Below, piece after piece: positions 38,230 to 46,301 of a DNA stretch of 64,000 nt; position 1 is the first letter of the stretch; every line of letters begins with the position of its first letter. Made by a program: the position numbers and the translations under genes. This DNA comes from an uncultured Acidovorax sp. (GTDB lineage: Bacteria > Pseudomonadota > Gammaproteobacteria > Burkholderiales > Burkholderiaceae_C), in the NCBI GenBank assembly GCA_913774625.1, contig CAJYHL010000021.1:89773-153772 (forward strand), given 5' to 3'. The notes beneath the pieces were generated by a model that was not told where the DNA came from, did no database searches, and saw nothing but the letters and a program-made list of their open reading frames with translations.

Positions 38230-41200
38230 ATGACAGCACATCCCTTGTTCCTTTCACGCAGCCGCGTCCCTCTGGTGGCTGCGGCCCTTTCGTCCCTGCT
38301 GCTCGCCGCCTGCGGGGGCGGAGGCGACGCACCGACCTCGGCCACGGGCGCCAAGACCAGCCCGGCGCCGCTGGATGTGCAGATCGCAGACACGCCGGAC
38401 CCGCAGCTGCAGAACCTGAAGAACATCCCCGCCGACGCGCCGACCCGGGGCATGTGGTCGCCGACCCAGCCCTGGCCCATGAACGGCCTTCATGCGGCGC
38501 TGCTGCCCGACGGCCGCGTGCTGACCTACGGCACGCCCCAGGGACGGGCCGATCTGCAGGAAGGGCGCACCAACGACATCTGGGATCCGGCGCAGGGCTT
38601 CGCGGACGCCAGCCACACCACCCGCTACGACGCCAACCGCGTCGACAGCTTTTGCGCTGCGGCCGCGTGGCGCTCCGACGGCACGCTGATGGTCACGGGG
38701 GGCAATTCGGGCGTGAGCACCTCGCTCTTCGCACCGGCCAGCGGTACCGGCACGGCTGACGCGTTCAGCCTGGCCGACCAGCGCTGGTACGGCACCATGC
38801 TGACCCTGCCCGATGGCCGCCTGGTCATGCTGGGCGGCATGGACCCGTATTCCGAGGACATGCAGAACAACCCCGACGCCGCCATCGCCAACGGCAGGAT
38901 CTCGATGACGCCCGAGATCTACACGCCCGGCACGGGCTGGCGCAGCCTGACGGGCGCGCGCAGCCGCGATGCCTTCGGCCCCGACTACCTGCGCGGCTCC
39001 TACCCGCGGGCATGGGTCATGCCCAGCGGCCTGGTCGCCGGCATCTCGGCCGAGCGTCTCTGGGCCCTGGACGTGAACGCCAGCAACGGCGCCGGCCAGG
39101 TGACGGTCTACGGCGCCTTCAAGCGCGCGCCCTCGGCCAATGCGCCGGTGAACGTCGGCGCCACCAGCAGCGCCGTCATGTTCGCGCCCGGCAAGGTGCT
39201 GCAGGCCGGCGGCAACGGCGGCTACAACGGCGACGCCCTTCCCGCCAGCAACCAGGCCACGGTGGTGGACTTCACGGGCAGCCGGCCCGTGGTGACCGAA
39301 ACCCGGGCCATGGCCTATGCCCGGCGCTTCGCCAACCTGACCGTGCTGCCCGACGGCTCGGTGGTGGCCACGGGCGGCACGCGCTACGGCAACAACGGCG
39401 GCGGCGACGCCGTCTTCGCCGCCGAGATCTGGAAGCCCTCGACCGGCTCCTGGACCCTGGCCGCCAGCGCCGCGCAGGTGCGCGTGTACCACTCTGCCGC
39501 GCTGCTCATGCCCAACGGCACCGTGCTCTCCACGGGCGGCGGCGCGCCCGGGCCGGTGAACAACCTCAACGCGGAAGTCTTCTACCCGCCCTACCTGTTC
39601 CGCACGGTGGGCGGCACCGCACAGCTCGCGCCGCGCCCGGCCGTCACCGCCGTCAGCGGCACCAGCTTCGGCTGGGGTGCGACGGCTCTGGCCGACGTCA
39701 AGGACGGCGCCGCCGTGGCCCGCGTCACCCTGACCGCCAGCGGCGTGGTCACCCATTCCTTCAACAGTGCGCAGCGTTTCCAGGAACTGCAGTTCACCCG
39801 CAACGGCAACCGGCTCTCCATCGCGCTGCCCGCCAATGCCAACCTGGCGCCGCCGGGCTACTACCAGCTCGCGGTGCTCGATGCGCAGGGCGTGCCCTCG
39901 CGCGCCGTCACCCTGGCCATCGGCATGAACGGCGTACCCACGCTCACTCCGGGATCGACCCAGGTGTTCGACGCCATCGGCACCGCGCAGGGCCAGGCCA
40001 TCGCCAGCGATGCCGGCCAGCTCGGCGTGCTGGCGGCCGCGCCGGCCAGCCCGCCCGCCAACGCCCGCTTCATCGTGCGCAAGGGCCTGGCCGACGCCGC
40101 CTGCCTGTCGCTCGAATCAGCGGCGACGCCCGGCAGCTTCCTGCGCCACCAGAACTACCGGCTCAGGCTGAGCCCGGACGACGGCACGCAGCTGACCCGT
40201 GCCGATGCCACCTTCTGCCCCGAAGCCGGCCTGGCCGGTACCGGCGTCACGCTGCGCTCGAAAAACTATCCCACCTACGTGCTGCGCCACCGCAACGGGG
40301 AACTGTGGATCGACCCGCAGGCGACGGACGCCGGCTTCATGGCCAGCGCGAGCTTCCTGCCACGCCAGATTCCGAACAGCAGCAGTACCGGCGGCGGCGC
40401 CAGCGCGGCTGCCTATGCGCCCATCCAGGCACCGGCCGTCGCGGCCAACGGCACGGCCAGCTATGCGCCCGGCCTCGACGCCTCCGGCCTGAGCTTCAGC
40501 TGGGACTTCGGCGACGGCTCCGCCGCCACGGCCTTCTCGGCCAGCAGCGCCACCAGCCATGCCTATGGCGCGCCGGGGCTCTACACGGTGACGCTCACCA
40601 CGCGCGACGGCAACGGCCAGACCAGCGTCAAGACCTTCCTGCAGGCCGTATACGGCCCCCGCACCGCCAACGCCCCGGTGGCTTCCAGCGCCCTGCTGCT
40701 GGAGCCCCGCGCCAACGCCGCCGACCGGCTGTGGGCCGCCAACCCCGACACCGACACGGTCAGCCTTTTCGACACCGCCGCCCGCACGCGCACGGCGGAA
40801 ATCGCCGTGGGCAAGTCGCCGCGCACCCTGGCATTGGCGCCCGACGGACGCCTCTGGGTGGTCAACAAGGAGGACGCCTCCATCAGCGTCATCGATACCG
40901 CCGCGCTGGCGGTGGTGCAGACCATCGCCCTGCCCCGCGCATCGCAGCCCCACGGCCTGGTGTTCGCCCGTGGCGGCAGCGCCTACGTGGCGCTGGAAGC
41001 CACCGGCCAGGTGCTCAAGCTCGACCCGGCCAGCGGCGCCGTGCAGGGCCTGCTGGCGGTGGGCAGCAGCCCGCGCCACCTGTCGGTGACCGGCGACGGC
41101 GCCACGCTGCTGGTGCCCCGCTTCATCACGCCGCCCCTGCCCGGGGAATCCACGGCCAAGGTGGACGCCAGCAACGCAGGCGGGGTGGTCGCGGTGGTCG

Positions 41201-43416
41201 ATACGGCCCGCTTCGCAGTGGTCCGCAGCATCACCCTGCGCCACAGCGACAAGACCGACACCGAGATCGGCGGCTCCGGCGTGCCCAACTACCTGGGCGC
41301 GGCCGTGATCTCGCCCGACGGCACGGCGGCCTGGGTGCCTTCCAAGCAGGACAACATCCTGCGCGGCAGCCTGCGCAACGGCCTCAACCTGAACTTCGAG
41401 AACACCGTGCGCGCGATCAGCTCCAGGATCGATCTGGCGCAGCAGGCCGAGAACTACGCGGCCCGCATCGACCACGACAACGCCGGCATGGCCAGCGCCG
41501 CCGCGTACGACGCCACGGGCTCCTTCCTCTTCGTCGCGCTGGAAACCGCACGCCAGGTCGAGGTGGCCGACGCCCGCACCGGCGCGCGCCTCTTCCGCAT
41601 CGAGGTCGGGCTCGCTCCGCAGGCCCTGGCCGTGTCGGCGGACAACCAGCGCCTCTACGTGCAGAACTTCATGGGCCGCAGCATCGACGTGATCGACCTG
41701 GCGCCGCTCGTCCGCTACGGCGAGACGCGCGCCACCACGCTGGGCAGCATGGCCGCGATCGGCACCGAGAAGCTCTCCGCCCAGGTGCTGCGCGGCAAGC
41801 AGCTCTTCTACGACGCCCGCGACACCCGCCTGGCACGCGACGCCTACCTGAGCTGCGCCGCCTGCCACAACGACGGCAGCCACGACGGCCGCACCTGGGA
41901 CCTGACCGGACTGGGCGAAGGCCTGCGCAACACGTCCACCCTGCGCGGCCATGCCCGCCCCGGCCAGGGACTGCTGCACTGGAGCGGCAACTTCGACGAA
42001 GTGCAGGACTTCGAGGCGCAGATCCGCGTCCTGGCGGGCGGCACCGGCCTGATGAGCGATGCCGACTTCAACACCGGCACGCGCAGCCAGCCCCTTGGCG
42101 ACAAGAAAGCCGGCATCAGCGCCGACCTGGACGCCCTCGCCGCCTACGTCAATTCGCTCACCACCACCGACGCCAGCCCCGCGCGCAATGCCGACGGCTC
42201 GCTGACGGCCGCCGCCATCGCCGGCCAGGCTGTGTTCAACGCGGCGAACTGCGCCAGCTGCCACGGCGGAGCCAGCTTCGGCTCCAGCAGCCTGGCGGGC
42301 GGCATGCGCAACGTGGGCACCCTCAAGAGCGCCAGCGGCAACCGGCTGGGCGCGCCGCTGGCAGGCCTGAACGTGCCCACGCTGCGCGGCGTCGGGGCCA
42401 CCGGCCCCTGGCTGCACGACGGCAGCGCAGCCACGCTGCAGGCGGCCGTGGCTGCGCACGCCGGCAACACGGTGGGCGGCACCGATCTGGACAACCTGGC
42501 CGCCTACCTGCGCAGCATCGACGCGACCGATGCCGCCCCGCCTCGCACGCTGGCCAGCGGCGTCTATCGCCTGGTCGCCCAGCACAGCAACCAGGTGCTG
42601 GCCGTCGATGGCGCCAACACGGCCGCCGGCACCGGCGCTCTGCAGTGGCCCTTCGCGGGTTCGGAAGACCAGCGCTGGCAGCTTACCCAGCAGGGCGACG
42701 GCAGCTATATCCTGAGCCCGCAGCACAGCGGCCTGGTGCTGGAAGTGGCCGGCTGCGGCACGGGCGACGGCGCCCGGGCGCAGCAGGCGGCGCCCCGGGG
42801 CTCGGCCTGCCAGCGCTGGAAGATCGACCCGCTGGCCGACGGCAGCTTCAAGGTGGCGAACCTGCAGAGCGGCAAGGTGCTCGATGTCAACGGCATCTCC
42901 ACCGCAGCCGGCGCAGCGGTGCAGCAATGGACCTGGTGGGACGGCGCCAACCAGCACTGGCGCATCGAACCGGTGAGCCCGAACGACATCGCGCCCGGAA
43001 CCGTCACCCTGGCCGCCGTCCACAGCGGCAAGGTGCTCGACGTCGCGGGAGCCTCGGCCGCAGCCGGCGCGGCCGTCTTCCAGTGGTCCAACTGGGGCGG
43101 CGCCAACCAGCGCTGGATCGTCATGCCCACGCCCGAGGGCTATTTCACCCTGGCCCCTTCTCACCAGCCCGCCATGCGGCTGCAGGTCGCGGGCGGCGGC
43201 CTGGACGACGGCGTGCCCGCAGTGCAGGCGCTCGCCAACCTGAGCGCCGCGCAGAACTGGGCCCTGCAGCGCCAGGGAGACGGCAGCTACACCCTGACCA
43301 ACGTCAACAGCGGCAAGGTGCTGGACGTGCGCGGCGCCTCGCAGGACGACGGCGCCGTCGTCCACCAGTGGCAGCGCCTGAACCAGCCTAACCAGAGCTG
43401 GCAGCTCACGCGCTGA
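38230..43416 (+). CDS. Multidomain lipoprotein: galactose/glyoxal oxidase-like, AbfB, PKD, YVTN propeller, dihaem cytochrome c, ricin trefoils
   Basis: 1728 residues. Lipobox LLLAAC about 30 residues from the start. Domains by residue: galactose-oxidase-like seven-bladed kelch plus C-terminal sandwich, about 65-595; AbfB-like arabinose-binding trefoil 611-712; PKD about 728-810 (WDFGDGS); YVTN/NHL-type propeller about 825-1185; cytochrome c peroxidase-like part about 1190-1435 with CAACH (1209-1213) and CASCH (1341-1345); two ricin-type trefoils, about 1445-1586 and 1590-1728, with QxW-like repeats. Galactose oxidase ligands are conserved: Cys142 (SFC) and Tyr187 (QRWYG) for the thioether cofactor, Tyr420-His421 (RVYHS), His509 (VTHS). 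I infer an envelope copper-radical oxidase that transfers electrons to haem. The substrate is unknown; carbohydrate-binding modules suggest a glycan. Confidence 0.85.
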   Translation: MTAHPLFLSRSRVPLVAAALSSLLLAACGGGGDAPTSATGAKTSPAPLDVQIADTPDPQLQNLKNIPADAPTRGMWSPTQPWPMNGLHAALLPDGRVLTYGTPQGRADLQEGRTNDIWDPAQGFADASHTTRYDANRVDSFCAAAAWRSDGTLMVTGGNSGVSTSLFAPASGTGTADAFSLADQRWYGTMLTLPDGRLVMLGGMDPYSEDMQNNPDAAIANGRISMTPEIYTPGTGWRSLTGARSRDAFGPDYLRGSYPRAWVMPSGLVAGISAERLWALDVNASNGAGQVTVYGAFKRAPSANAPVNVGATSSAVMFAPGKVLQAGGNGGYNGDALPASNQATVVDFTGSRPVVTETRAMAYARRFANLTVLPDGSVVATGGTRYGNNGGGDAVFAAEIWKPSTGSWTLAASAAQVRVYHSAALLMPNGTVLSTGGGAPGPVNNLNAEVFYPPYLFRTVGGTAQLAPRPAVTAVSGTSFGWGATALADVKDGAAVARVTLTASGVVTHSFNSAQRFQELQFTRNGNRLSIALPANANLAPPGYYQLAVLDAQGVPSRAVTLAIGMNGVPTLTPGSTQVFDAIGTAQGQAIASDAGQLGVLAAAPASPPANARFIVRKGLADAACLSLESAATPGSFLRHQNYRLRLSPDDGTQLTRADATFCPEAGLAGTGVTLRSKNYPTYVLRHRNGELWIDPQATDAGFMASASFLPRQIPNSSSTGGGASAAAYAPIQAPAVAANGTASYAPGLDASGLSFSWDFGDGSAATAFSASSATSHAYGAPGLYTVTLTTRDGNGQTSVKTFLQAVYGPRTANAPVASSALLLEPRANAADRLWAANPDTDTVSLFDTAARTRTAEIAVGKSPRTLALAPDGRLWVVNKEDASISVIDTAALAVVQTIALPRASQPHGLVFARGGSAYVALEATGQVLKLDPASGAVQGLLAVGSSPRHLSVTGDGATLLVPRFITPPLPGESTAKVDASNAGGVVAVVDTARFAVVRSITLRHSDKTDTEIGGSGVPNYLGAAVISPDGTAAWVPSKQDNILRGSLRNGLNLNFENTVRAISSRIDLAQQAENYAARIDHDNAGMASAAAYDATGSFLFVALETARQVEVADARTGARLFRIEVGLAPQALAVSADNQRLYVQNFMGRSIDVIDLAPLVRYGETRATTLGSMAAIGTEKLSAQVLRGKQLFYDARDTRLARDAYLSCAACHNDGSHDGRTWDLTGLGEGLRNTSTLRGHARPGQGLLHWSGNFDEVQDFEAQIRVLAGGTGLMSDADFNTGTRSQPLGDKKAGISADLDALAAYVNSLTTTDASPARNADGSLTAAAIAGQAVFNAANCASCHGGASFGSSSLAGGMRNVGTLKSASGNRLGAPLAGLNVPTLRGVGATGPWLHDGSAATLQAAVAAHAGNTVGGTDLDNLAAYLRSIDATDAAPPRTLASGVYRLVAQHSNQVLAVDGANTAAGTGALQWPFAGSEDQRWQLTQQGDGSYILSPQHSGLVLEVAGCGTGDGARAQQAAPRGSACQRWKIDPLADGSFKVANLQSGKVLDVNGISTAAGAAVQQWTWWDGANQHWRIEPVSPNDIAPGTVTLAAVHSGKVLDVAGASAAAGAAVFQWSNWGGANQRWIVMPTPEGYFTLAPSHQPAMRLQVAGGGLDDGVPAVQALANLSAAQNWALQRQGDGSYTLTNVNSGKVLDVRGASQDDGAVVHQWQRLNQPNQSWQLTR

Positions 43417-43476
43417 GGCGGCGCCGGCGCCCCTCGAGCGGCGCGGGGCCAGCCCTGCCGCCGCTGTGCGCCTGCC

Positions 43477-43782
43477 ATGTTTGCGGCCCGCCCGTTCACC
43501 CTGAACATCGCCACCAGCGTGGACAAGGCCGACGTGCCGGAGACCGCCCGGTCCTGGAAAGATGTGCTCACCGACGCCCACAAGGAATATCCTGACCTGG
43601 AGCTGGTAAAGCAGTTCAAGGCCTTCGACGTGGTCGTGACAGGCGACATGTTCGGCGGCCCTCAGGTCGGCTCGGCCCAGATGGGAGATGCCGTGGTGCA
43701 GGCGCTGGCGCACTGCCCCCGGCAGCACGACGGGGGCCCGCGCTGCACACTTCGCCAAGCGGCCTGCGGGCCGCGTTCTTGA
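43477..43782 (+). pseudogene. Chimeric leuB remnant with asd-leader-like 5' end
   Basis: An open 101-codon frame of three leuB-like pieces joined in frame. SVDKADVPETARSWKDVLTD (continuing to PDLEL) matches LeuB from about residue 187, [13 protein letters not shown] matches about 233-245, and [15 protein letters not shown] matches the LeuB C-terminus. About 11 and about 95 residues are missing between the pieces, and the N-terminal half is absent, so it cannot be a dehydrogenase. The first 13 codons (MFAARPFTLNIAT) instead match the start of the short ORF at 44757 (MFAARSFTLNTAT). The final 25 codons match neither. It lies in the 480-base gap between the multidomain lipoprotein and the SDR gene. 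Most likely a recombination fossil; expression cannot be excluded. Confidence 0.75.
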
Positions 43783-43896
43783 TCGAGACCGCTGAGCGCC
43801 GGCGCCCCGTGGCCCGTATCACAGGTCCGGATACGGCCAGACGGCAGGGCCGGACTTGAACAGACTCCCTGGCATCGCAACCACAGGAGTCTTCCC

Positions 43897-44661
43897 ATGC
43901 CCGCACTCGTCCAACGCACCGCCGTCATCACCGGCGCCAGCTCCGGCATCGGCCGCGCCGCTGCACTGCTCTTCGCCCGCGAAGGGGCGCGCGTCGTGAT
44001 CGGCGCGCGCCGCGCCGATGCGCTGGAGCAGCTCGTAGCCGAGATCCGGGCGGCCGGCGGCGAAGCCGTCGCCCTGGCCGGCGATGTGCGCGATGCGGCC
44101 TACGCGGACGCGCTCGTGCAGGAAGCCACGGGCCGCTTCGGCGGCCTGGACATCGCCTTCAACAACGCCGGCACCCTCGGCCCGCTCGGCCTCACGCCCA
44201 CGGTCCCCGAGGACGCCTGGCGCGAGGCGCTCGACACCAACCTGACCAGCGCCTTCCTGGGCGCGCGGGCGCAGATCCCGGCGTTGCGCACAAGGGGTGG
44301 CGGCTCCATCATCTTCACCTCGACTTTCGTCGGCCATACCGCCGGCTTCCCCGGCGTGGCAGCGTACGCGGCCAGCAAGTCCGGATTGATCGGGCTGGTG
44401 CAGGCCCTGGCGGCCGAATGCGGGCCCGACGGCATCCGCGTCAACGCGCTGCTGCCCGGCGGCACCGACACACCGATGGCCCATGCGATGAATGGCACGC
44501 CGGAGGCCCTGGCCCAGGTGGCGCGCCTGCACGCCCTGCGGCGCCTGGCACGGCCGGAAGAAATCGCGCAGGCCGCGCTCTACCTGGCCTCGGACGCTTC
44601 CTCCTTCGTCACCGGCACCGCGTTGCTGGCGGACGGCGGCGTGTCCATCCAGCGCGGCTGA
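43897..44661 (+). CDS. Short-chain dehydrogenase/reductase (SDR family oxidoreductase)
   Basis: 254 residues, classical SDR. Cofactor loop TGASSGIGRAAALLF at about 13-27, basic residues after strand 2 (GARRAD) suggesting NADP preference, NNAG at about 90, catalytic Ser in STFVGHTAGFPG and YAASK as the Tyr-x-x-x-Lys pair. The C-terminus GTALLADGGVSIQRG is typical. The substrate is not predictable. A CACAGGAGTC ribosome-binding region precedes the ATG. It is part of the accessory block between leuB and asd. Confidence 0.92.
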   Translation: MPALVQRTAVITGASSGIGRAAALLFAREGARVVIGARRADALEQLVAEIRAAGGEAVALAGDVRDAAYADALVQEATGRFGGLDIAFNNAGTLGPLGLTPTVPEDAWREALDTNLTSAFLGARAQIPALRTRGGGSIIFTSTFVGHTAGFPGVAAYAASKSGLIGLVQALAAECGPDGIRVNALLPGGTDTPMAHAMNGTPEALAQVARLHALRRLARPEEIAQAALYLASDASSFVTGTALLADGGVSIQRG

Positions 44662-44682
44662 GAACGTGCAGCCCGCATGGCC

Positions 44683-44701
44683 CGCATCGCCCGGCGATGC
44701 G
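44683..44701 (+). terminator. Hairpin after the SDR gene
   Basis: CGCATCGC (44683-44690) and GCGATGCG (44694-44701) form an 8-bp stem with a 3-nt loop, 21 bp after the SDR stop. No T-run follows, so termination is uncertain. Confidence 0.4.
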
Positions 44702-44742
44702 TACCTGCACGGACGCCGGCGCAGGCGCAGACGGCCATCCGC

Positions 44743-44748
44743 TACAAT
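44743..44748 (+). promoter_or_regulatory. -10 element before the asd leader ORF
   Basis: TACAAT lies 8 bp before the ATG of the 33-codon ORF at 44757. If used, the transcript would start within a few bases of that ATG, making it nearly leaderless, which fits the absence of a ribosome-binding site. No good -35 is visible. Confidence 0.45.
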
Positions 44749-44756
44749 CCGCGACC

Positions 44757-44858
44757 ATGTTTGCCGCCCGCTCGTTCACCCTGAACACCGCCACCGCCGT
44801 CCTGGCTGGCGTGGCCGTGCGCGCAATCACCACCAAAACCACGACCATTAAGGGCTGA
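44757..44858 (+). CDS. Candidate leader peptide upstream of asd (Thr/Ile/Lys-rich)
   Basis: A 33-codon ORF whose C-terminus reads AITTKTTTIKG: five Thr, two Ile and two Lys codons within ten. The E. coli thr operon leader has a similar Thr/Ile-rich run used for attenuation. Here the next gene is asd, which feeds lysine, threonine, methionine and isoleucine synthesis, so a regulatory leader fits. After the stop, two mutually exclusive hairpins can be drawn: CCTG-g-CCC/GGGCAGG (44887-44910) and GCCGGG/CCCGGT (44901-44922), the second followed by a T-rich stretch (ATTGTTTCTTCGTT). The hairpins are short, so the attenuator is a hypothesis. The first 13 codons recur at 43477. Confidence 0.5.
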   Translation: MFAARSFTLNTATAVLAGVAVRAITTKTTTIKG

Positions 44859-44961
44859 TCCAGCTCCGGTATCGTCGTGCGCCCCTCCTGGCCCAGACGA
44901 GCCGGGCAGGAACAGTCCCGGTCGGGCATTGTTTCTTCGTTAACTACTAGGGGTGTTGAAA

Positions 44962-46092
44962 ATGAGCAAGTTGGTAGGTCTGGTCGGCTGGCGCGGCATG
45001 GTCGGCTCCGTTCTCATGGATCGCATGCAGGCCGAAGGCGACTTCGCGCTGATCGAGCCCATGTTCTTCTCCACGTCCAATGCCGGCGGCAAGGCCCCGG
45101 CCCAGGCGAAGAACGAAACCACGCTGCAGGACGCCTTCGACATCGAGGCCCTCAAGCGCTGCGACATCATCCTGACCGCCCAGGGCGGCGACTACACCAC
45201 CGAAGTCTTCCCCAAGCTGCGCGCTGCCGGCTGGAACGGCCACTGGATCGACGCCGCATCCACCCTGCGCATGAATGACGACGCCGTCATCGTGCTCGAC
45301 CCGGTCAACATGCCCGTCATCAAGGACGCGCTGTCCAAGGGCGGCAAGAACTGGATCGGCGGCAACTGCACCGTCAGCTGCATGCTGATGGGCGTGGGCG
45401 CGCTCTACAAGGCCGGCCTGGTCGAATGGATGAGCACGCAGACCTACCAGGCCGCCAGCGGCGGCGGCGCCCAGCACATGCGCGAACTGCTCACGCAGTA
45501 CGGCACGCTCAACGCCGAAGTGCGCGCCCTGCTGGACGACCCCAAGAGCGCCATCCTCGAGATCGACCGCAAGGTCATCGCCAAGCAGCGCAGCCTCTCG
45601 GCCAGCGAGACCGCCAACTTCGGCGTGCCCCTGGGCGGCAGCCTGATCCCCTGGATCGACAAGGACCTGGGCAACGGCATGTCCAAGGAAGAATGGAAGG
45701 GCATGGCCGAAACCAACAAGATCCTCGGCCAGGGCGAAGGCTTCGGCTCGCAGGCCGTGCCGGTCGACGGCTTCTGCGTGCGCGTGGGCGCCATGCGCTG
45801 CCACAGCCAGGCGCTGACCTTCAAGCTGAAGAAGGCCGTGCCCGTGGCCGACATCGAAGCCATGATCGCCGCCGACAACGAGTGGGTGAAGGTCGTGCCC
45901 AACACGCGCGAAGCCACGCTCAAGGACCTCACGCCCGTGGCCGTCACCGGCACCATGACCATCCCCGTCGGCCGCATCCGCGAACTGGCCATGGGCCCCG
46001 AGTACATCGGCGCCTTCACCATCGGCGACCAGCTCCTCTGGGGCGCGGCCGAGCCGCTGCGCCGCATGCTGCGCATCCTGCTGGACGCCTGA
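44962..46092 (+). CDS. asd: Aspartate-semialdehyde dehydrogenase
   Basis: 376 residues from [20 protein letters not shown]; the ATG at 44962 has AGGGGT upstream, and GTG three codons earlier is less likely. NADP-dependent reduction of aspartyl phosphate to the semialdehyde, the common step to lysine, threonine and methionine and, through diaminopimelate, cell wall. Catalytic cysteine in [12 protein letters not shown] and histidine in [10 protein letters not shown], as in the E. coli-type enzyme of 367 residues. It follows the candidate leader ORF and precedes fimV, the order seen in Pseudomonas and related genomes. Confidence 0.97.
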   Translation: MSKLVGLVGWRGMVGSVLMDRMQAEGDFALIEPMFFSTSNAGGKAPAQAKNETTLQDAFDIEALKRCDIILTAQGGDYTTEVFPKLRAAGWNGHWIDAASTLRMNDDAVIVLDPVNMPVIKDALSKGGKNWIGGNCTVSCMLMGVGALYKAGLVEWMSTQTYQAASGGGAQHMRELLTQYGTLNAEVRALLDDPKSAILEIDRKVIAKQRSLSASETANFGVPLGGSLIPWIDKDLGNGMSKEEWKGMAETNKILGQGEGFGSQAVPVDGFCVRVGAMRCHSQALTFKLKKAVPVADIEAMIAADNEWVKVVPNTREATLKDLTPVAVTGTMTIPVGRIRELAMGPEYIGAFTIGDQLLWGAAEPLRRMLRILLDA

Positions 46093-46112
46093 TCCCGAAG
46101 CCGATTCCGCCT

Positions 46113-46142
46113 GCGGTGCCTGCGGCCTGAGGCAGGCACCGC
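46113..46142 (+). terminator. Inverted repeat after asd
   Basis: GCGGTGCCTGC (46113-46123) pairs perfectly with GCAGGCACCGC (46132-46142) around an 8-nt loop, 20 bp beyond the asd stop. Without a T-run it may be a Rho-dependent or RNA-stabilising structure. Confidence 0.55.
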
Positions 46143-46176
46143 CTATCGGAACGGCGGCACGCACCAAGGCTTCGGC

Positions 46177-46205
46177 TTGTCACTGCGGGGCATTGGTGCT
46201 ATGGT
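46177..46205 (+). promoter_or_regulatory. Sigma-70-type promoter of fimV
   Basis: TTGTCA (46177-46182), 17-bp spacer, TATGGT (46200-46205), then an AT-rich TTTTTCACATT. Both hexamers match four or more positions of TTGACA/TATAAT. The fimV ATG is 97 bp downstream. Confidence 0.6.
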
Positions 46206-46301
46206 ATTTTTCACATTCCTTTACGCGCCCGGGGGCCTCTTCCCTTGCGGCCGAGCGCCCATGCCTGACGGCGTGGGCCCCAACCTCATCGCTAGAGCCT
46301 C

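Noticed and set aside
39012..43391. A very long open frame (about 1460 codons) overlapping the multidomain oxidase in another frame
   Set aside because: It is Arg/Gly/Pro/Ala-rich with no recognisable domain, as expected from a shifted frame of a GC-rich gene. The oxidase frame has a signal peptide, domains and catalytic motifs.
43417..43460. GC-rich palindrome after the oxidase stop as a terminator
   Set aside because: GGCGCCGGCGCC-like self-complementarity is common at this GC content, there is no T-run and no adequate loop.
40117..43758. A 1213-codon minus-strand open frame antisense to the oxidase gene
   Set aside because: Low-complexity Gly/Ala/Arg/His composition and no motif; explained by third-position GC bias of the real gene.
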